Source: Ammoniphilus sp. YIM 78166
GTDB taxonomy: Bacteria > Bacillota > Bacilli > Aneurinibacillales > RAOX-1
Length of the DNA stretch: 64,000 nucleotides
Reading direction: 5' to 3'
NCBI RefSeq assembly: GCF_004522215.1
Contig: NZ_SDLR01000003.1
Span: forward strand, 620,001 to 684,000
Position numbers and translations under genes: made by a program. How positions within the stretch are numbered: the first letter of the stretch is position 1; each line of letters starts with the position of its first letter. The notes under the pieces were generated by a model. The model was not told the origin of the DNA. It was given only the letters and a program-made list of their open reading frames with translations, and searched no databases. Shown in pieces: positions 54,684-63,235 of the stretch.

Positions 54684-55622
54684 ATGCTTACAATTGGCTT
54701 TCGCACATTAAAAACAGCTTTAGGAACAGGAATCTCTCTATTGGTTGCTCAGGAGCTGCTTAGCCTTCAGTATTTTGTCTCAGCTGGTATCCTAACCATT
54801 CTTTGTATTCAACCTACAAAAAGACGCTCCATCACGACTGCCTTCTCTAGGGCAACGGCCTGCGTTGTTGGAATGTTGACCGGGGTAATCCTTTTTACGT
54901 TGCTAGGTTATCACTGGTTCACCATTATTTTGCTATTTCTTTTGTTAATTCCGATATTAGTGCAATTAAAAATTCAAGAAGGTCTTTTGACAAGCACCGT
55001 TATTATTTTTCACTTGTACCTTGAAAAGCATTTTAGCTTAGCCTTTTTATGGAATGAGCTACAGCTCATTGGAGTGGGCGTCGGCGTAGCTTTAGTTATG
55101 AATCTCTATATGCCGAGCAAAGAAAAAAAGTTACTTGCATATCGGCAACAAATCGACCGCAATATCCAAAGGATCCTGAAGGAATTAGGGATCTTTATTC
55201 AAGAAGGGGATACCATGTGGTCTGGTAAAGAGTTTATGGAAACGGCCGAATGGCTTGCGGAAGCCAAGGACCTCTCCCTACAGACGGTTGAAAATGACCT
55301 ATTATGGAAAAAAGACGAGCATTACCTTTACTTTCATATGAGGGAGCGTCAATTCGAGAGACTAGAGCGCATGCTCCCTCTCGTATCTTCCGTAGACTTG
55401 CAAGTCAAACAAGTTGCCTTTGTCAGTGATCTGTTTTCCTATCTCAGTCAACATCTGCATGATAATCCACGCGCAACGTACAACCATGTTCAGGAGGTCC
55501 GCAAGGTCCTAAAGGAAATGGATCTTCCTCAAACAAGAGAGGAATTTGAATCAAGAGCCCTTCTTTATACCCTCTTAAACGAAATGGAGCAGTTCATTCT
55601 CATCCATCTGGAATTCGCATAA
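54684..55622 (+). CDS. FUSC-family aromatic acid exporter (DUF939/ArAE_1)
   Basis: The protein has four to five N-terminal membrane helices (MLTIGFRTLKTALGTGISLLVAQ, YFVSAGILTILCIQPTKRRS, the GVILFTLLGYHWFTIILLFLLLIPILVQLKI region, recognised by its core GYHWFTIILL) and a soluble helical C-terminal half of about 150 residues. The IQPTKRRS element is diagnostic of this family. The start at 54684 has AAAGGAG 7 bases upstream; the frame also extends to 54645 without such a site. Substrate unknown. Confidence 0.82.
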   Translation: MLTIGFRTLKTALGTGISLLVAQELLSLQYFVSAGILTILCIQPTKRRSITTAFSRATACVVGMLTGVILFTLLGYHWFTIILLFLLLIPILVQLKIQEGLLTSTVIIFHLYLEKHFSLAFLWNELQLIGVGVGVALVMNLYMPSKEKKLLAYRQQIDRNIQRILKELGIFIQEGDTMWSGKEFMETAEWLAEAKDLSLQTVENDLLWKKDEHYLYFHMRERQFERLERMLPLVSSVDLQVKQVAFVSDLFSYLSQHLHDNPRATYNHVQEVRKVLKEMDLPQTREEFESRALLYTLLNEMEQFILIHLEFA

Positions 55623-55703
55623 ATAAAGCTTGGGGCGCATAGTATGATCACATAAGTGCTGCTATCACCTATAGTAAAGATATAAATGGAAAGGAGTGTC
55701 CGG

Positions 55704-56051
55704 ATGGAACAGGTCATGAATCCATTTCAATTATGGAAAAAGATCTATGATTATGCCGAACAAAATTATAGTGAGTCTATCCAAAAAAATATGCAAGAGG
55801 AAGCCTTCGCTTCTTGGATTGGCGCTTGTCAGCAATGGTATTTATTCTGGCAGGACATGCAAAATAAATCTCTCGAGCAATTTCTTCAAGCAACACATTT
55901 AACAAGCAAGGACGATTTAGCTCGTGTGTCCTCGCTTGTTCTGCAACTGGAAGAGAAACTTGAAAATCTGGAAGAAAAGCTGGATGAACAAGTGGTAGAT
56001 GAGCTCAAGATCATTCGAGATACGCTTGACCAAATTAAGGCAACTTCTTAA
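55704..56051 (+). CDS. Short PHA synthase partner subunit (PhaR/PhaE-like)
   Basis: The 115-residue protein starts MEQVMNPFQLWKKIYDYAEQN, with SWIGACQQWYLFWQDMQNKSLEQFLQATHLTSKDDLARVSSLV; the SKDDLARV element and the following coiled coil (LEEKLENLEEKLDEQ) are typical of the PhaR/PhaE partner of class III/IV synthases. It is much shorter than PhaR (about 200). The true start (55704) follows AAAGGAG; the gene stops 16 bases before phaC. It should be needed for PhaC activity. Confidence 0.78.
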   Translation: MEQVMNPFQLWKKIYDYAEQNYSESIQKNMQEEAFASWIGACQQWYLFWQDMQNKSLEQFLQATHLTSKDDLARVSSLVLQLEEKLENLEEKLDEQVVDELKIIRDTLDQIKATS

Positions 56052-56067
56052 GTAAGGGGTGTTAGAT

Positions 56068-57135
56068 TTGGCATTAGCTCCTGTTTTTGACGTAAAGGAA
56101 TGGGAAGATCAGTGGAAGAGTCTCACCCGTATTGGGGAGCTCACCTTTAAAGAAGGAAAACCCGCCGTTGGCCTAACGCCTAAGGAAGTAGTTTGGAAAA
56201 AAAACAAAGCGAAACTCTACCGCTATGCTCCTCATCTTCCAAAGCGATACTCCGTTCCGCTTCTCTGTGTGTACGCCTTGATCAATAAGCCGTATATTAT
56301 GGACCTAGCTCCTGGTAACAGTCTCATCGAATACTTAGTACAGCAGGGCTATGATGTTTACCTTTTAGACTGGGGAGAGTTCGGGTATGAAGATAAGCAC
56401 TTGGGATTTGAGGAAATTGTCCTGGATTATGTAGCGAAAGCAGTAAAAAAGGTACAAAGACTTACCCATTCCCACTCCATCTCTCTATTGGGCTATTGTA
56501 TGGGCGGCACCATCACCTCTATGTACTCCGCTCTCCATGCTTCAGATATAAACATTCGCAATATTATTTTTATGGCCACACCGATTGATTTTTCGGATGC
56601 GGGACTGTTTACAAAATGGTTGGATGAGCGCCACTTCCCAATAGACAAACTCGTGGATACGTTAGGTTTAATACCGCCTGAGCTCATTGATCTTGGAAAC
56701 AAATTGCTTAAGCCGATTACGAATTTCTACGGCCCAACGATCAGTCTAATTGATAAAGCACATGATGAACGGTTTGTATCTCGCTGGAGATTGATGAACA
56801 CCTGGGTAAGCGATGGAACCCCTTTCCCCGGTGAAGCTTATCGACAGTGGATCAAAGACTTCTATCAGCAAAATAAGCTAGTTAAGGGAGAAATCGAGCT
56901 ACGCGGCCGGCGGGTAGACCTGTCGAACATAACCTCCAACATTCTAAATATTATTGCTAAGCATGACCATATTGCACTTCCTTGTCAAAGTAAAGTTGTT
57001 GATAATCTGGTAAGCAGTGAGGATGTAACCAATGCTGTGATCAATGCTGGTCATATCTCCTTAGTGTTTGGGAGAAGCGCGACAAAAGAAACCTATCCGA
57101 CCATACACCAATGGCTTGATAAAAGATCCGGCTAA
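56068..57135 (+). CDS. phaC: Polyhydroxyalkanoate synthase, class III/IV (PhaC)
   Basis: PhaC polymerises (R)-3-hydroxyacyl-CoA on PHA granules. The 355-residue protein has the lipase-like box with a Cys, LLGYCMGGTITSMYS (near residue 144), the catalytic Asp in IIAKHDHIALP (near 300) and His in NAGHISLVFG (near 328), and the conserved YLLDWGEFGYEDK. Length fits the short class III/IV enzymes. The TTG start 7 bases after AAGGGG is preferred over a GTG at 56059. phaA and phaB are not in the window. The partner gene precedes it. Confidence 0.92.
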   Translation: MALAPVFDVKEWEDQWKSLTRIGELTFKEGKPAVGLTPKEVVWKKNKAKLYRYAPHLPKRYSVPLLCVYALINKPYIMDLAPGNSLIEYLVQQGYDVYLLDWGEFGYEDKHLGFEEIVLDYVAKAVKKVQRLTHSHSISLLGYCMGGTITSMYSALHASDINIRNIIFMATPIDFSDAGLFTKWLDERHFPIDKLVDTLGLIPPELIDLGNKLLKPITNFYGPTISLIDKAHDERFVSRWRLMNTWVSDGTPFPGEAYRQWIKDFYQQNKLVKGEIELRGRRVDLSNITSNILNIIAKHDHIALPCQSKVVDNLVSSEDVTNAVINAGHISLVFGRSATKETYPTIHQWLDKRSG

Positions 57136-57137
57136 AA

Positions 57138-57168
57138 GGAAAAGGGAGACTGGCATGTCTCCCTTTTT
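57138..57168. terminator. Terminator between phaC and the DUF4097 gene
   Basis: AAAGGGAGAC pairs with GTCTCCCTTT, with T runs on both strands. Confidence 0.85.
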
Positions 57169-58018
57169 ATTGTGCTTCAAAGTCAATCTTTCCTACATTC
57201 GTTCGAATCTTGACAAGGGGCGCACCAGAACCGATCGTTCCTATAACCTCTCGATTTAAGTTTTCTTCATAATCTAAATCCTTCATGGAGACCTCCACTC
57301 TCCCAATGTCCGAACGTAGATCTAGCTTCAGAGAGCTAGGTTTATTTTTAGAATAAACATTTACCTTTCCCGTATTGCTTTTTATCCGAACATCGCTCGT
57401 GATACCTTCTAAAAGCACATCGATCTTCCCAGTATTTGATGTAATGTCGAGTTCACCTCCCACCTTCTCTACGAAAATTAATCCGACATCTGTTTTTAAT
57501 TCAGTCTTGACGCCACGAACCTCAAGAAGCGATATTTTACCGACATTCGTTTTAGCTTGTAGTTGATCGACTTGAATGTTTTCTATATTGATGGTCCCAA
57601 TTGAACTGCGAATGTCAATTTCCTCAAACCTTTTATCAGGCAGCAATACGTCTAGTTCAAGCTCCTTGGCACTCATGCCAAATGAAAGTTTAGGGTTTGG
57701 AGGAAGTAAGAGTTCTATTGCCGCTTGATTTCCCTCCTGACGGACCTCAAATCGAAGATTATCCCTCCATTCCTGTTCCATATTTCCACGGAGCCGAACT
57801 TCTATCTCATCTCCTCCAGTTTCCCCTACCGACAAGTGAGCAATGTCGGTTCGAATTTGGATACGATCAAGGTCCGTTGAAGGAATGACTTTTCTTTCTG
57901 AAAACTCAACGGAAGGTCCATTAATCGACTCTTGCAGCCAATCCATCCGTAAGACATTGATAATCAAAAGCAATAAGCCAATTCCTATTAGGAGTACCCC
58001 GAATAACCGCTTTAACAT
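57167..58018 (-). CDS. DUF4097/toast-rack (LiaF-like) membrane-anchored repeat protein
   Basis: The protein has one N-terminal membrane helix (LKRLFGVLLIGIGLLLLIINVLRM) and a repetitive beta-strand ectodomain. A unit T/S-x-(V/I/T)-G-x-(I/V) recurs about every 20 residues: SSIGTINIE, TNVGKISLL, TDVGLIFVE, SNTGKIDVL, SNTGKVNVY, SDIGRVEVS and TNVGKIDFE. Such repeats form a right-handed beta solenoid as in LiaF/DUF4097. The start at 58018 has a GAGAGGAC site 11 bases upstream; a GTG at 58042 is an alternative. Possibly a cell-envelope stress sensor, by analogy only. Confidence 0.8.
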   Translation of the reverse strand: MLKRLFGVLLIGIGLLLLIINVLRMDWLQESINGPSVEFSERKVIPSTDLDRIQIRTDIAHLSVGETGGDEIEVRLRGNMEQEWRDNLRFEVRQEGNQAAIELLLPPNPKLSFGMSAKELELDVLLPDKRFEEIDIRSSIGTINIENIQVDQLQAKTNVGKISLLEVRGVKTELKTDVGLIFVEKVGGELDITSNTGKIDVLLEGITSDVRIKSNTGKVNVYSKNKPSSLKLDLRSDIGRVEVSMKDLDYEENLNREVIGTIGSGAPLVKIRTNVGKIDFEAQ

Positions 58019-58342
58019 GTTTACAATCGTCCTCTCTTTCACTTCCTTACCCTCATTATAGTCCTTTTCAGCGTTACCATCATTGGACGGATGATTGAAA
58101 TCGCTCTCCGTCCAAAGACGGAGACCATAATATCTCGACACAAAAGCTGCAGATCGTTTTTTGCTCCATCATGGATCTCGTTTATTTGTAAAAATATATA
58201 GGTTTTTCCAGGATAATAGCAATATTTTTCTCTTATGTTCCGTGAACCTCAGGCATACCCTTTACTATAAATACGAAATACCGATCCAGGAACTTCACTG
58301 ACCAAAAGGCGACGGCATCAAAAGATTGGGGGGAAAAATCCA

Positions 58343-58840
58343 ATGAAATGTAATTCCATCCGCATTCTTATAGAAGTGGCTCAGTTCCTATTCAGAAAAG
58401 AAAGGGATTTACAGACGATTTTTCTTAGTGAACAAAGATTTCTGTATGAAGAGATGAATCTGATACGTAATGCTATCCTATTAGATCTTGGGGCAGTAAG
58501 GCTTGACGGAAAACAAAGTGAGATTATGAACGAAGAAGTATATGAGGGTTTTTCTAGTGTGTACTGGTCTGTTTGCGAGTCCCAAATGGATGCGAAGGTT
58601 GCTACCGATTATATTATTCAGCTTAAGAAGATGGATGCTTACCATGTTGTAAATGGTCCCGCAGTTAAATTATGCAATCCGACTGAGGTGATCAACATAC
58701 TTTTTGATATCAAATACGCTTTGCAACTTAAACGCAAGAGAGTTGGACATTTACTTACGGATGAGTGTGATTTTTTTCGTGCAGAAAAAAGAATTTTGAA
58801 TGTGATCTTAGATGAGTTAGGCAAGAAAAGATATTTTTAG
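58343..58840 (+). CDS. Hypothetical 165-residue protein
   Basis: A helical, charged protein (MKCNSIRILIEVAQFLFRKERDL ... HLLTDECDFFRAEKRILNVILDELGKK). GGGGGGAAAAA precedes the ATG. It has a 200-base leader region without clear structure. Not recognised, and the neighbour on the other strand ends one base away. Confidence 0.65.
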   Translation: MKCNSIRILIEVAQFLFRKERDLQTIFLSEQRFLYEEMNLIRNAILLDLGAVRLDGKQSEIMNEEVYEGFSSVYWSVCESQMDAKVATDYIIQLKKMDAYHVVNGPAVKLCNPTEVINILFDIKYALQLKRKRVGHLLTDECDFFRAEKRILNVILDELGKKRYF

Positions 58841-59035
58841 TTAGCTGAGGATTTTTTCGTATTCTAGTTGGTCTATGCGTAGATTAATCTGCTGCACCTT
58901 ACCGTACAGCAACATGCGGTGTTGCCAATCGAGATGCTTATCCATAACTTGTTCCTTAATCTGTTCTTTTAGCTCGACAAGCTGAGGAATGTCCTTGATT
59001 CGTTGAATTTCTAAAATAAATCTTCCTAGTCCCAT
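58841..59035 (-). CDS. Small helical hypothetical protein
   Basis: The likely start is MGLGRFILEIQRIKD (59035); GGGAGA lies 11 bases upstream, whereas a longer frame to 59176 would run through a GGACCGCT/AGCGGTCC hairpin. The 64-residue product is amphipathic and helical (QLVELKEQIKEQVMDKHLDWQHRMLLYGKVQQINLRIDQLEYEK). Not recognised. Confidence 0.5.
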   Translation of the reverse strand: MGLGRFILEIQRIKDIPQLVELKEQIKEQVMDKHLDWQHRMLLYGKVQQINLRIDQLEYEKILS

Positions 59036-59139
59036 ACGCAAATAAATCTCCCATATCCATATAGTAAGTTCCAAATGTACAGACGATGCTCGTCTATAAA
59101 AGGTTTCAATAAAATGAAATTTTTTAGAAGAACGTATAG

Positions 59140-59162
59140 GACCGCTCCAATTAGCGGTCCTT
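59140..59162. repeat. Hairpin after yhaM
   Basis: GGACCGCT pairs with AGCGGTCC across CCAATT, just past the yhaM stop. No U-run follows, so it may only partly terminate or may stabilise the yhaM 3' end. Confidence 0.5.
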
Positions 59163-59165
59163 CCC

Positions 59166-60116
59166 TTATTCTTCAAAACTTAATCGGTAAACTCTTCCCC
59201 CATCGATGGCTCTAAGGGAAGTGATGCATTCTTCTGTTGTACTATCCAGTGCGTCTTCTACGGCTTGCAGTCTGGAGTCTAACATATCAATATGGGCGAG
59301 AGCAACCGCCTCTGGAAGCTGCGGCAAAACCGGACTTCCATATTCCAATTTGCCATGATGGGATAAAACAAGATGTTGTAGGGCTGTTACCGTTTGGTCT
59401 TGAGTACCAATATTATGGATAAGTGCCGCTTCATAGACCCAATTGTTCACAATAGAGATATGACCTAATAAATTGCCTCTAGTTGTATATTCTGTTACAA
59501 TGCCTTGTTCCCCACCGTTAAATTCCTCTACCTTACATAAATCATGAAGCAAGATACCCGCTTTCAGTAAGTCTGTATTGAGAAAGGGTCTTTGTTTACA
59601 AAGGAACTCAGCGAGCTCTAGCATTCTTACGATATGGTAAGCAAGTCCAGCATAATACGCGTGATGAATCGACTTGCCGGCAGGATAAGACATGAGCTGT
59701 TCTCTTACTCTGCCGACACAAAATTGGACTATGGTTCTTATCTTTGTATTAACAATGCTTTCAACTGTTCTTTCAATAACTTCTAGTAGATCTGCTGGGG
59801 GAATCGGAGCAGCTTTCACAAAGTCGGATACAGTGTAGCCATCCGTGTCATTTGCGGTACGCATGCGAGAAACCTTAGCTTGTAATTTTTCTCGATAGAG
59901 TGAAACGGTTCCTTGAACTTTAACTACCATACCAGAGAAATACGTCTCTTTATCCGTATCCGTAATATCCCAAAACTTTAGGGCTATCTCTCCTGTTTTA
60001 TCCGCAATGATCATGTCCAAGTAATCTCGTTGGTCTGCTGTTTGTTTAACGGCTGCGTGTTTAAGAAGATAGAAACCTATGAATTCGTTGCGATCTAAAA
60101 AGTCCTTAATCTCCAT
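59166..60116 (-). CDS. yhaM: 3'-5' exoribonuclease YhaM
   Basis: YhaM trims RNA (and DNA) from the 3' end with Mn. The 316-residue protein has an N-terminal OB fold (MEIKDFLDRNEFIGFYLLKHAAVKQTADQRDYLDMIIADKTGEI; core GFYLLK...DYLDMIIADK) and a C-terminal HD domain: HHAYYAGLAYH (near residue 163), LLHDLCKVEEF (HD near 198) and VLSHHGKLEYGSP (near 256). Length and motif order match Bacillus YhaM. Confidence 0.94.
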   Translation of the reverse strand: MEIKDFLDRNEFIGFYLLKHAAVKQTADQRDYLDMIIADKTGEIALKFWDITDTDKETYFSGMVVKVQGTVSLYREKLQAKVSRMRTANDTDGYTVSDFVKAAPIPPADLLEVIERTVESIVNTKIRTIVQFCVGRVREQLMSYPAGKSIHHAYYAGLAYHIVRMLELAEFLCKQRPFLNTDLLKAGILLHDLCKVEEFNGGEQGIVTEYTTRGNLLGHISIVNNWVYEAALIHNIGTQDQTVTALQHLVLSHHGKLEYGSPVLPQLPEAVALAHIDMLDSRLQAVEDALDSTTEECITSLRAIDGGRVYRLSFEE

Positions 60117-60209
60117 CGATTGAATCCTTCCATTTCCTCATTATGTATCGTATCCCTCTCTACTTTATCACGATTTACTAGAGATTTCGATCAGATCCTT
60201 TTGTAAAAA

Positions 60210-60252
60210 AACAAAAACATGAGGGAGCAAAATTTGCTCCCTCATGTTTTTA
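60210..60252. terminator. Bidirectional terminator
   Basis: ACATGAGGGAGCAAA pairs with TTTGCTCCCTCATGT, with T runs on both sides. Confidence 0.9.
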
Positions 60253-60254
60253 CT

Positions 60255-60416
60255 TTATCGGTCTTTGTACGTTACGACTAGTACCATATCCTCTAAACCG
60301 CCCTGTGCTTGAATATCGATAATCTCTTTATCCTGCTTATTCTCTTCTAACCAGCCTCTAAACTCCGCCAGAAAGCGGAACTTTACTACTTGGATAGGGT
60401 CTGTTGCTTGATTCAT
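60255..60416 (-). CDS. 53-residue hypothetical protein
   Basis: MNQATDPIQVVKFRFLAEF ... GGLEDMVLVVTYKDR: a small alpha/beta protein. AGGAGGATAAG lies 6 bases before the ATG and a terminator follows at the stop. Not recognised, but the signals make it a real gene. Confidence 0.65.
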   Translation of the reverse strand: MNQATDPIQVVKFRFLAEFRGWLEENKQDKEIIDIQAQGGLEDMVLVVTYKDR

Positions 60417-60485
60417 CTATCTTATCCTCCTGTAAGAAACGTCCTTAAGGATAGTAGATGATCATACATCTCTAATTATTCTTCT

Positions 60486-60626
60486 TTAATTCAGCGATTC
60501 CGGACAGTTAGCAAAAATCTTCAAATTCCATTCCTCTGCATTTTCGGATTCAATGAGTTGGCCACAGTGCTTACACTTCATAGTAACAAAAGGAGTTTCT
60601 AGTTCCTGCCATTCATGTCGATTCAT
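60486..60626 (-). CDS. 46-residue CxxC protein
   Basis: MNRHEWQELETPFVTMKCKHCGQLI ... FANCPESLN: a CxxC pair (residues 18/21) plus a later Cys suggest a partial zinc ribbon. AGGAGGCAGT precedes two ATG codons; the second is preferred. Not recognised. Confidence 0.6.
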   Translation of the reverse strand: MNRHEWQELETPFVTMKCKHCGQLIESENAEEWNLKIFANCPESLN

Positions 60627-60774
60627 CATACTGCCTCCTAGATATTAGAATGAGTGAGCTCAATTCCTAATCATAAGTAACGAAAAATTAGAATTATTAA
60701 TATATTATATTTTTATTGTACGTCATAGCGTGGAATAACGTCAATCTCGTATGTAAGAACATAATGAACATATG

Positions 60775-60812
60775 GCTGTCACCTCTGCTTTTTTAAAGCA
60801 GGGCTTCAGCCA
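60775..60812. repeat. Nested hairpin at the 3' side of the DUF458 gene
   Basis: TGGCTG/CAGCCA and CTGCTTT/AAAGCAG nest across a short loop. Probably the transcript end of the DUF458 gene, although no long U-run follows. Confidence 0.5.
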
Positions 60813-60820
60813 CGGTAGCT

Positions 60821-61357
60821 CTATCCTAATTTGGTGTAATAATTGGCATAATGTGATGCGACAAAAGAATGAGGCTTTATCCTTGCTTGATAACCCGTAG
60901 CTTCGATGACCTTCATCATCTCGTCTACGAAGATACTTGTCTTGTTCTTTTTCCCTAATCCTATATCGAGATGGCACTCTCTAATCAAATGAGACCCCGC
61001 TGATAGGAGGGTGATCATCTCTTGTTCCTTTGCTTCATCGAAGTAAGAGGCAACATGTTGTGTTAATTCGGTTTCTTTTGTAATTTTCTGCCTTAGATCC
61101 ATTTGACCACTTTCTTTTTGTTTCCGATAACAAGCCCATACTCCCTTCCCTAGTCGCTGGATCACTATACCTGTTACAAACGTAGTATGTTTTCTATAGA
61201 CATGGGAGTCAGTACCAATCATAAAGCGAAATTCTCCATATGGGTCCACGGTTATGAATCGAAGAACACGCTGGAAAACATCTTCTAATGACAGGTTACG
61301 TTCCGTAGTGTTTTGAAAACTAAAATCATGAACGGTTAAATGCTTGAACTGTTTCAT
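60821..61357 (-). CDS. DUF458 RNase H-like protein (YkuK type)
   Basis: The 178-residue protein has the DUF458 pattern: EDVFQRVLRFITVDPYGEFRFMIGTDSHVYRKHTTFVTGIVI (core IGTDSHV near residue 48), then YFDEAKEQEMITLLSAGSHLIRECHLDIG and the C-terminal ATGYQARIKPHSFVASHYANYYTK. The acidic residues suit an RNase H-like active site; in vivo substrate unknown. The start (61357) has AAGGTGA 6 bases upstream; a GTG two codons earlier lies too close to it. Confidence 0.85.
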   Translation of the reverse strand: MKQFKHLTVHDFSFQNTTERNLSLEDVFQRVLRFITVDPYGEFRFMIGTDSHVYRKHTTFVTGIVIQRLGKGVWACYRKQKESGQMDLRQKITKETELTQHVASYFDEAKEQEMITLLSAGSHLIRECHLDIGLGKKNKTSIFVDEMMKVIEATGYQARIKPHSFVASHYANYYTKLG

Positions 61358-61499
61358 CTGCACTCACCTTCATTTCTTTGCTTTATGTTAAGCTGTAATA
61401 ATAATTTAACCTAAACTAAAAACCAATATGATTGCCAACTCCTATCAGGACAGCTTACAATAGCCTTTAGAGTGAAAAAAATTTGGAGGTGCGATAAAG

Positions 61500-61994
61500 T
61501 TGAAGCTGCTTGAGTCCTTTCAGACCCTTTTTGAAAACGCTGCGACCGAGGAGGAAATCTCTGAACTGCAGCAGATTGTATTGAAGCAAGGCTATGCATT
61601 CGTAAATGAGTGGAGTTTATCCCTTAGAAAGCAAATTGAACTGGCTGATGGTTTTTCTGAATTAGACCTTATAGATGGTAAGATTGCACTTGCAACCAAG
61701 ATCTTGCCTAATCCACATCAGTTAAGCCCACTCTGGGAAGAGCTTTGGACCGATATGCAGTTTATGATCCAAACCAAGAAATCCCTTTACGAACAGGTAC
61801 CAGAGACGGACCAACCAGGTCAGTGGCAGTTATTGTTTAATAATCCTTATAGCACGGATGGCATCGTCGTTCATGCTGATTTATCCTTTCCTCAGGCCAG
61901 CTACCAATTTGCCGTGTACCGCAAAGACTTAGCGAAGCACGAGTATATATCCCTGCAAAAAATATTGCAAAGTATTACCGTATCTGGAGAATAA
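61500..61994 (+). CDS. Hypothetical 164-residue protein (TTG start)
   Basis: The TTG start has a perfect GGAGGTG ribosome site 7 bases upstream. The protein has a helical N-terminal half and a beta-rich C-terminal half (QWQLLFNNPYSTDGIVVHADLSFPQASYQFAVYRKDL). Not recognised; it stands alone with its own terminator. Confidence 0.65.
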   Translation: MKLLESFQTLFENAATEEEISELQQIVLKQGYAFVNEWSLSLRKQIELADGFSELDLIDGKIALATKILPNPHQLSPLWEELWTDMQFMIQTKKSLYEQVPETDQPGQWQLLFNNPYSTDGIVVHADLSFPQASYQFAVYRKDLAKHEYISLQKILQSITVSGE

Positions 61995-62048
61995 GCCGTT
62001 CTTCTACATATGTATTAGGTACAGGCATAGAATATTAATACAAACTAA

Positions 62049-62074
62049 AAAGGCCCACTCACCGAGTGGGTCTT
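62049..62074 (+). terminator. Terminator after the 164-residue protein gene
   Basis: GGCCCACTC pairs with GAGTGGGTC; a short T run follows. Confidence 0.65.
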
Positions 62075-62092
62075 CAAACATTTCACATGTTT

Positions 62093-62242
62093 TTATTCTT
62101 TAGTCCAACCAGAATAAACCGCATCCAAGTCTTCATAAGTTACCGTCACCGAAGCTTTTTTAACTTCTTTCATAAGGGCTGAAATAACATCTTCTTCCCC
62201 ATATTCCTTAAGTAGGTCTTTCATTTTTTCATGCAAGCTCAT
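62093..62242 (-). CDS. 49-residue helical hypothetical protein
   Basis: MSLHEKMKDLLKEYGEEDV ... VTYEDLDAVYSGWTKE. The GAGAGGAG site lies 7 bases before the ATG. Amphipathic and helical, no family recognised. Confidence 0.65.
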   Translation of the reverse strand: MSLHEKMKDLLKEYGEEDVISALMKEVKKASVTVTYEDLDAVYSGWTKE

Positions 62243-62329
62243 GATGTTACTCCTCTCCTCTATGTTTGTGTTTTTAATCTTATATATTTTTCTATTTTAA
62301 CATATTTTTAATTTTATTGGAACGCTTAC

Positions 62330-62358
62330 AAAAAAAGTAGGCTCAGAATCGCCTACTT
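62330..62358 (-). terminator. Terminator of the Gly-rich membrane protein gene
   Basis: On the minus strand AAGTAGGC pairs with GCCTACTT, then TTTTTTTG. Confidence 0.85.
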
Positions 62359-62809
62359 AATGTCGTTGTCGTTGCTGCATTTTGGTCCAGAGTCTGCGCA
62401 ACAGCATAAAAATTACGGCAATAACTAAAATGTCAATGATTAAACCTAAAAAGGATAGGTCTCCTAACCCCCCAAACAAACCACCGAAAAGCATGCTTCC
62501 AATAAAGGCCCCTGCTAAAAATCCACCCATTCCTCCGAGAAAACCTCCAGCTCTTCGAGGGGTATCCGTTCGAGGGGGAACGGCCCTCGTAGGTGGTGGA
62601 GTCGTGGGTGCCGGACGATAAGTACGACGTCCAGAGCGGTACCTTTGAATTTCAGCGTCAGCATCAGAAGCCTCCTGATAAGGCGCCAGCATTTCTTTGG
62701 TGATAGAAATGGTGCCTTTGCTTTCCACTGTGCCCTTAGCCTCTGATACCGGATATGTAGCCCACAAGACTGATATCATCAAAGCAAGAATAGCCAGAAG
62801 TTTGCTCAA
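62357..62809 (-). CDS. Exported membrane protein with Gly-rich segment (Tim44-precursor-like)
   Basis: The chosen TTG start (62809) has GGGAGG 7 bases upstream; the longer frame begins inside that site. The 150-residue protein has a signal peptide (SKLLAILALMISVLWATYPVSEA), an Arg/Pro/Thr-rich linker (about residues 55-85), a Gly-rich segment (GGFLGGMGGFLAGAFIGSMLFGGLFGG) and a C-terminal membrane helix with a basic tail. This layout resembles the N-terminal part of bacterial Tim44-like proteins; the Tim44 domain itself is absent. Possibly envelope-associated. Confidence 0.72.
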   Translation of the reverse strand: MSKLLAILALMISVLWATYPVSEAKGTVESKGTISITKEMLAPYQEASDADAEIQRYRSGRRTYRPAPTTPPPTRAVPPRTDTPRRAGGFLGGMGGFLAGAFIGSMLFGGLFGGLGDLSFLGLIIDILVIAVIFMLLRRLWTKMQQRQRH

Positions 62810-62917
62810 TCGTTTTCCTCCCAATCAACCAGAGTTATCATGATTAGGATGCCCCTAACGAATTAGGCTCTGAATAGGGAATAGCTGGGAGGGGAAAATA
62901 CAAATGGAAAGGTGGCG

Positions 62918-63082
62918 ATGAAAATGGGTGAACAAGATAAAGAACGTATTAATTCCCAAGTAGGCCGGTACATCATTCGGGATCTAGAGACGACTGCATC
63001 CACTCATGATGCGGAAACCGAAGCCGTTAATCAAAATCCTCATATCGGCACAGAGAATGATCGCATAGAAAGACAAAAATAA
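62918..63082 (+). CDS. 54-residue hydrophilic hypothetical protein
   Basis: MKMGEQDKERINSQVGRYII ... HIGTENDRIERQK. AAAGGTGG lies 4 bases before the ATG. Rich in Asn, Glu and Thr, similar in type to other mini-proteins. A hairpin-rich region follows. Confidence 0.55.
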   Translation: MKMGEQDKERINSQVGRYIIRDLETTASTHDAETEAVNQNPHIGTENDRIERQK

Positions 63083-63141
63083 AAAAAACTTCTATCGAAG
63101 TATATTCAGGGTAGCCAGACCGCCTTTAGAGGAAGTTTTTT

Positions 63142-63204
63142 ATGCGTTTAAGAAAGTTCATTCACTGTAATGCTTTTGTGAACTTAAACTTTCTTAAACA
63201 GTAA
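63142..63204 (+). CDS. Possible 20-residue peptide inside a hairpin-rich leader
   Basis: MRLRKFIHCNAFVNLNFLKQ is encoded here. GAGGAAG lies 6 bases before the ATG, but the same bases form the 3' half of a terminator stem. The reading frame coincides with the 13-bp inverted repeat GTTTAAGAAAGTT (63146-63158) / AACTTTCTTAAAC (63187-63199), so it may be structure rather than a gene. Confidence 0.3.
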   Translation: MRLRKFIHCNAFVNLNFLKQ

Positions 63205-63235
63205 AAAAAAGGAGGAATCCTCCCTCCTTTTATAT
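63203..63235. terminator. Terminator for the minus-strand 86-residue gene and the upstream leader
   Basis: GGAGGATTCCTCC, followed by TTTTTTTT on the minus strand; AAAAGGAGG ... CCTCCTTTT supports the plus strand. Confidence 0.75.
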
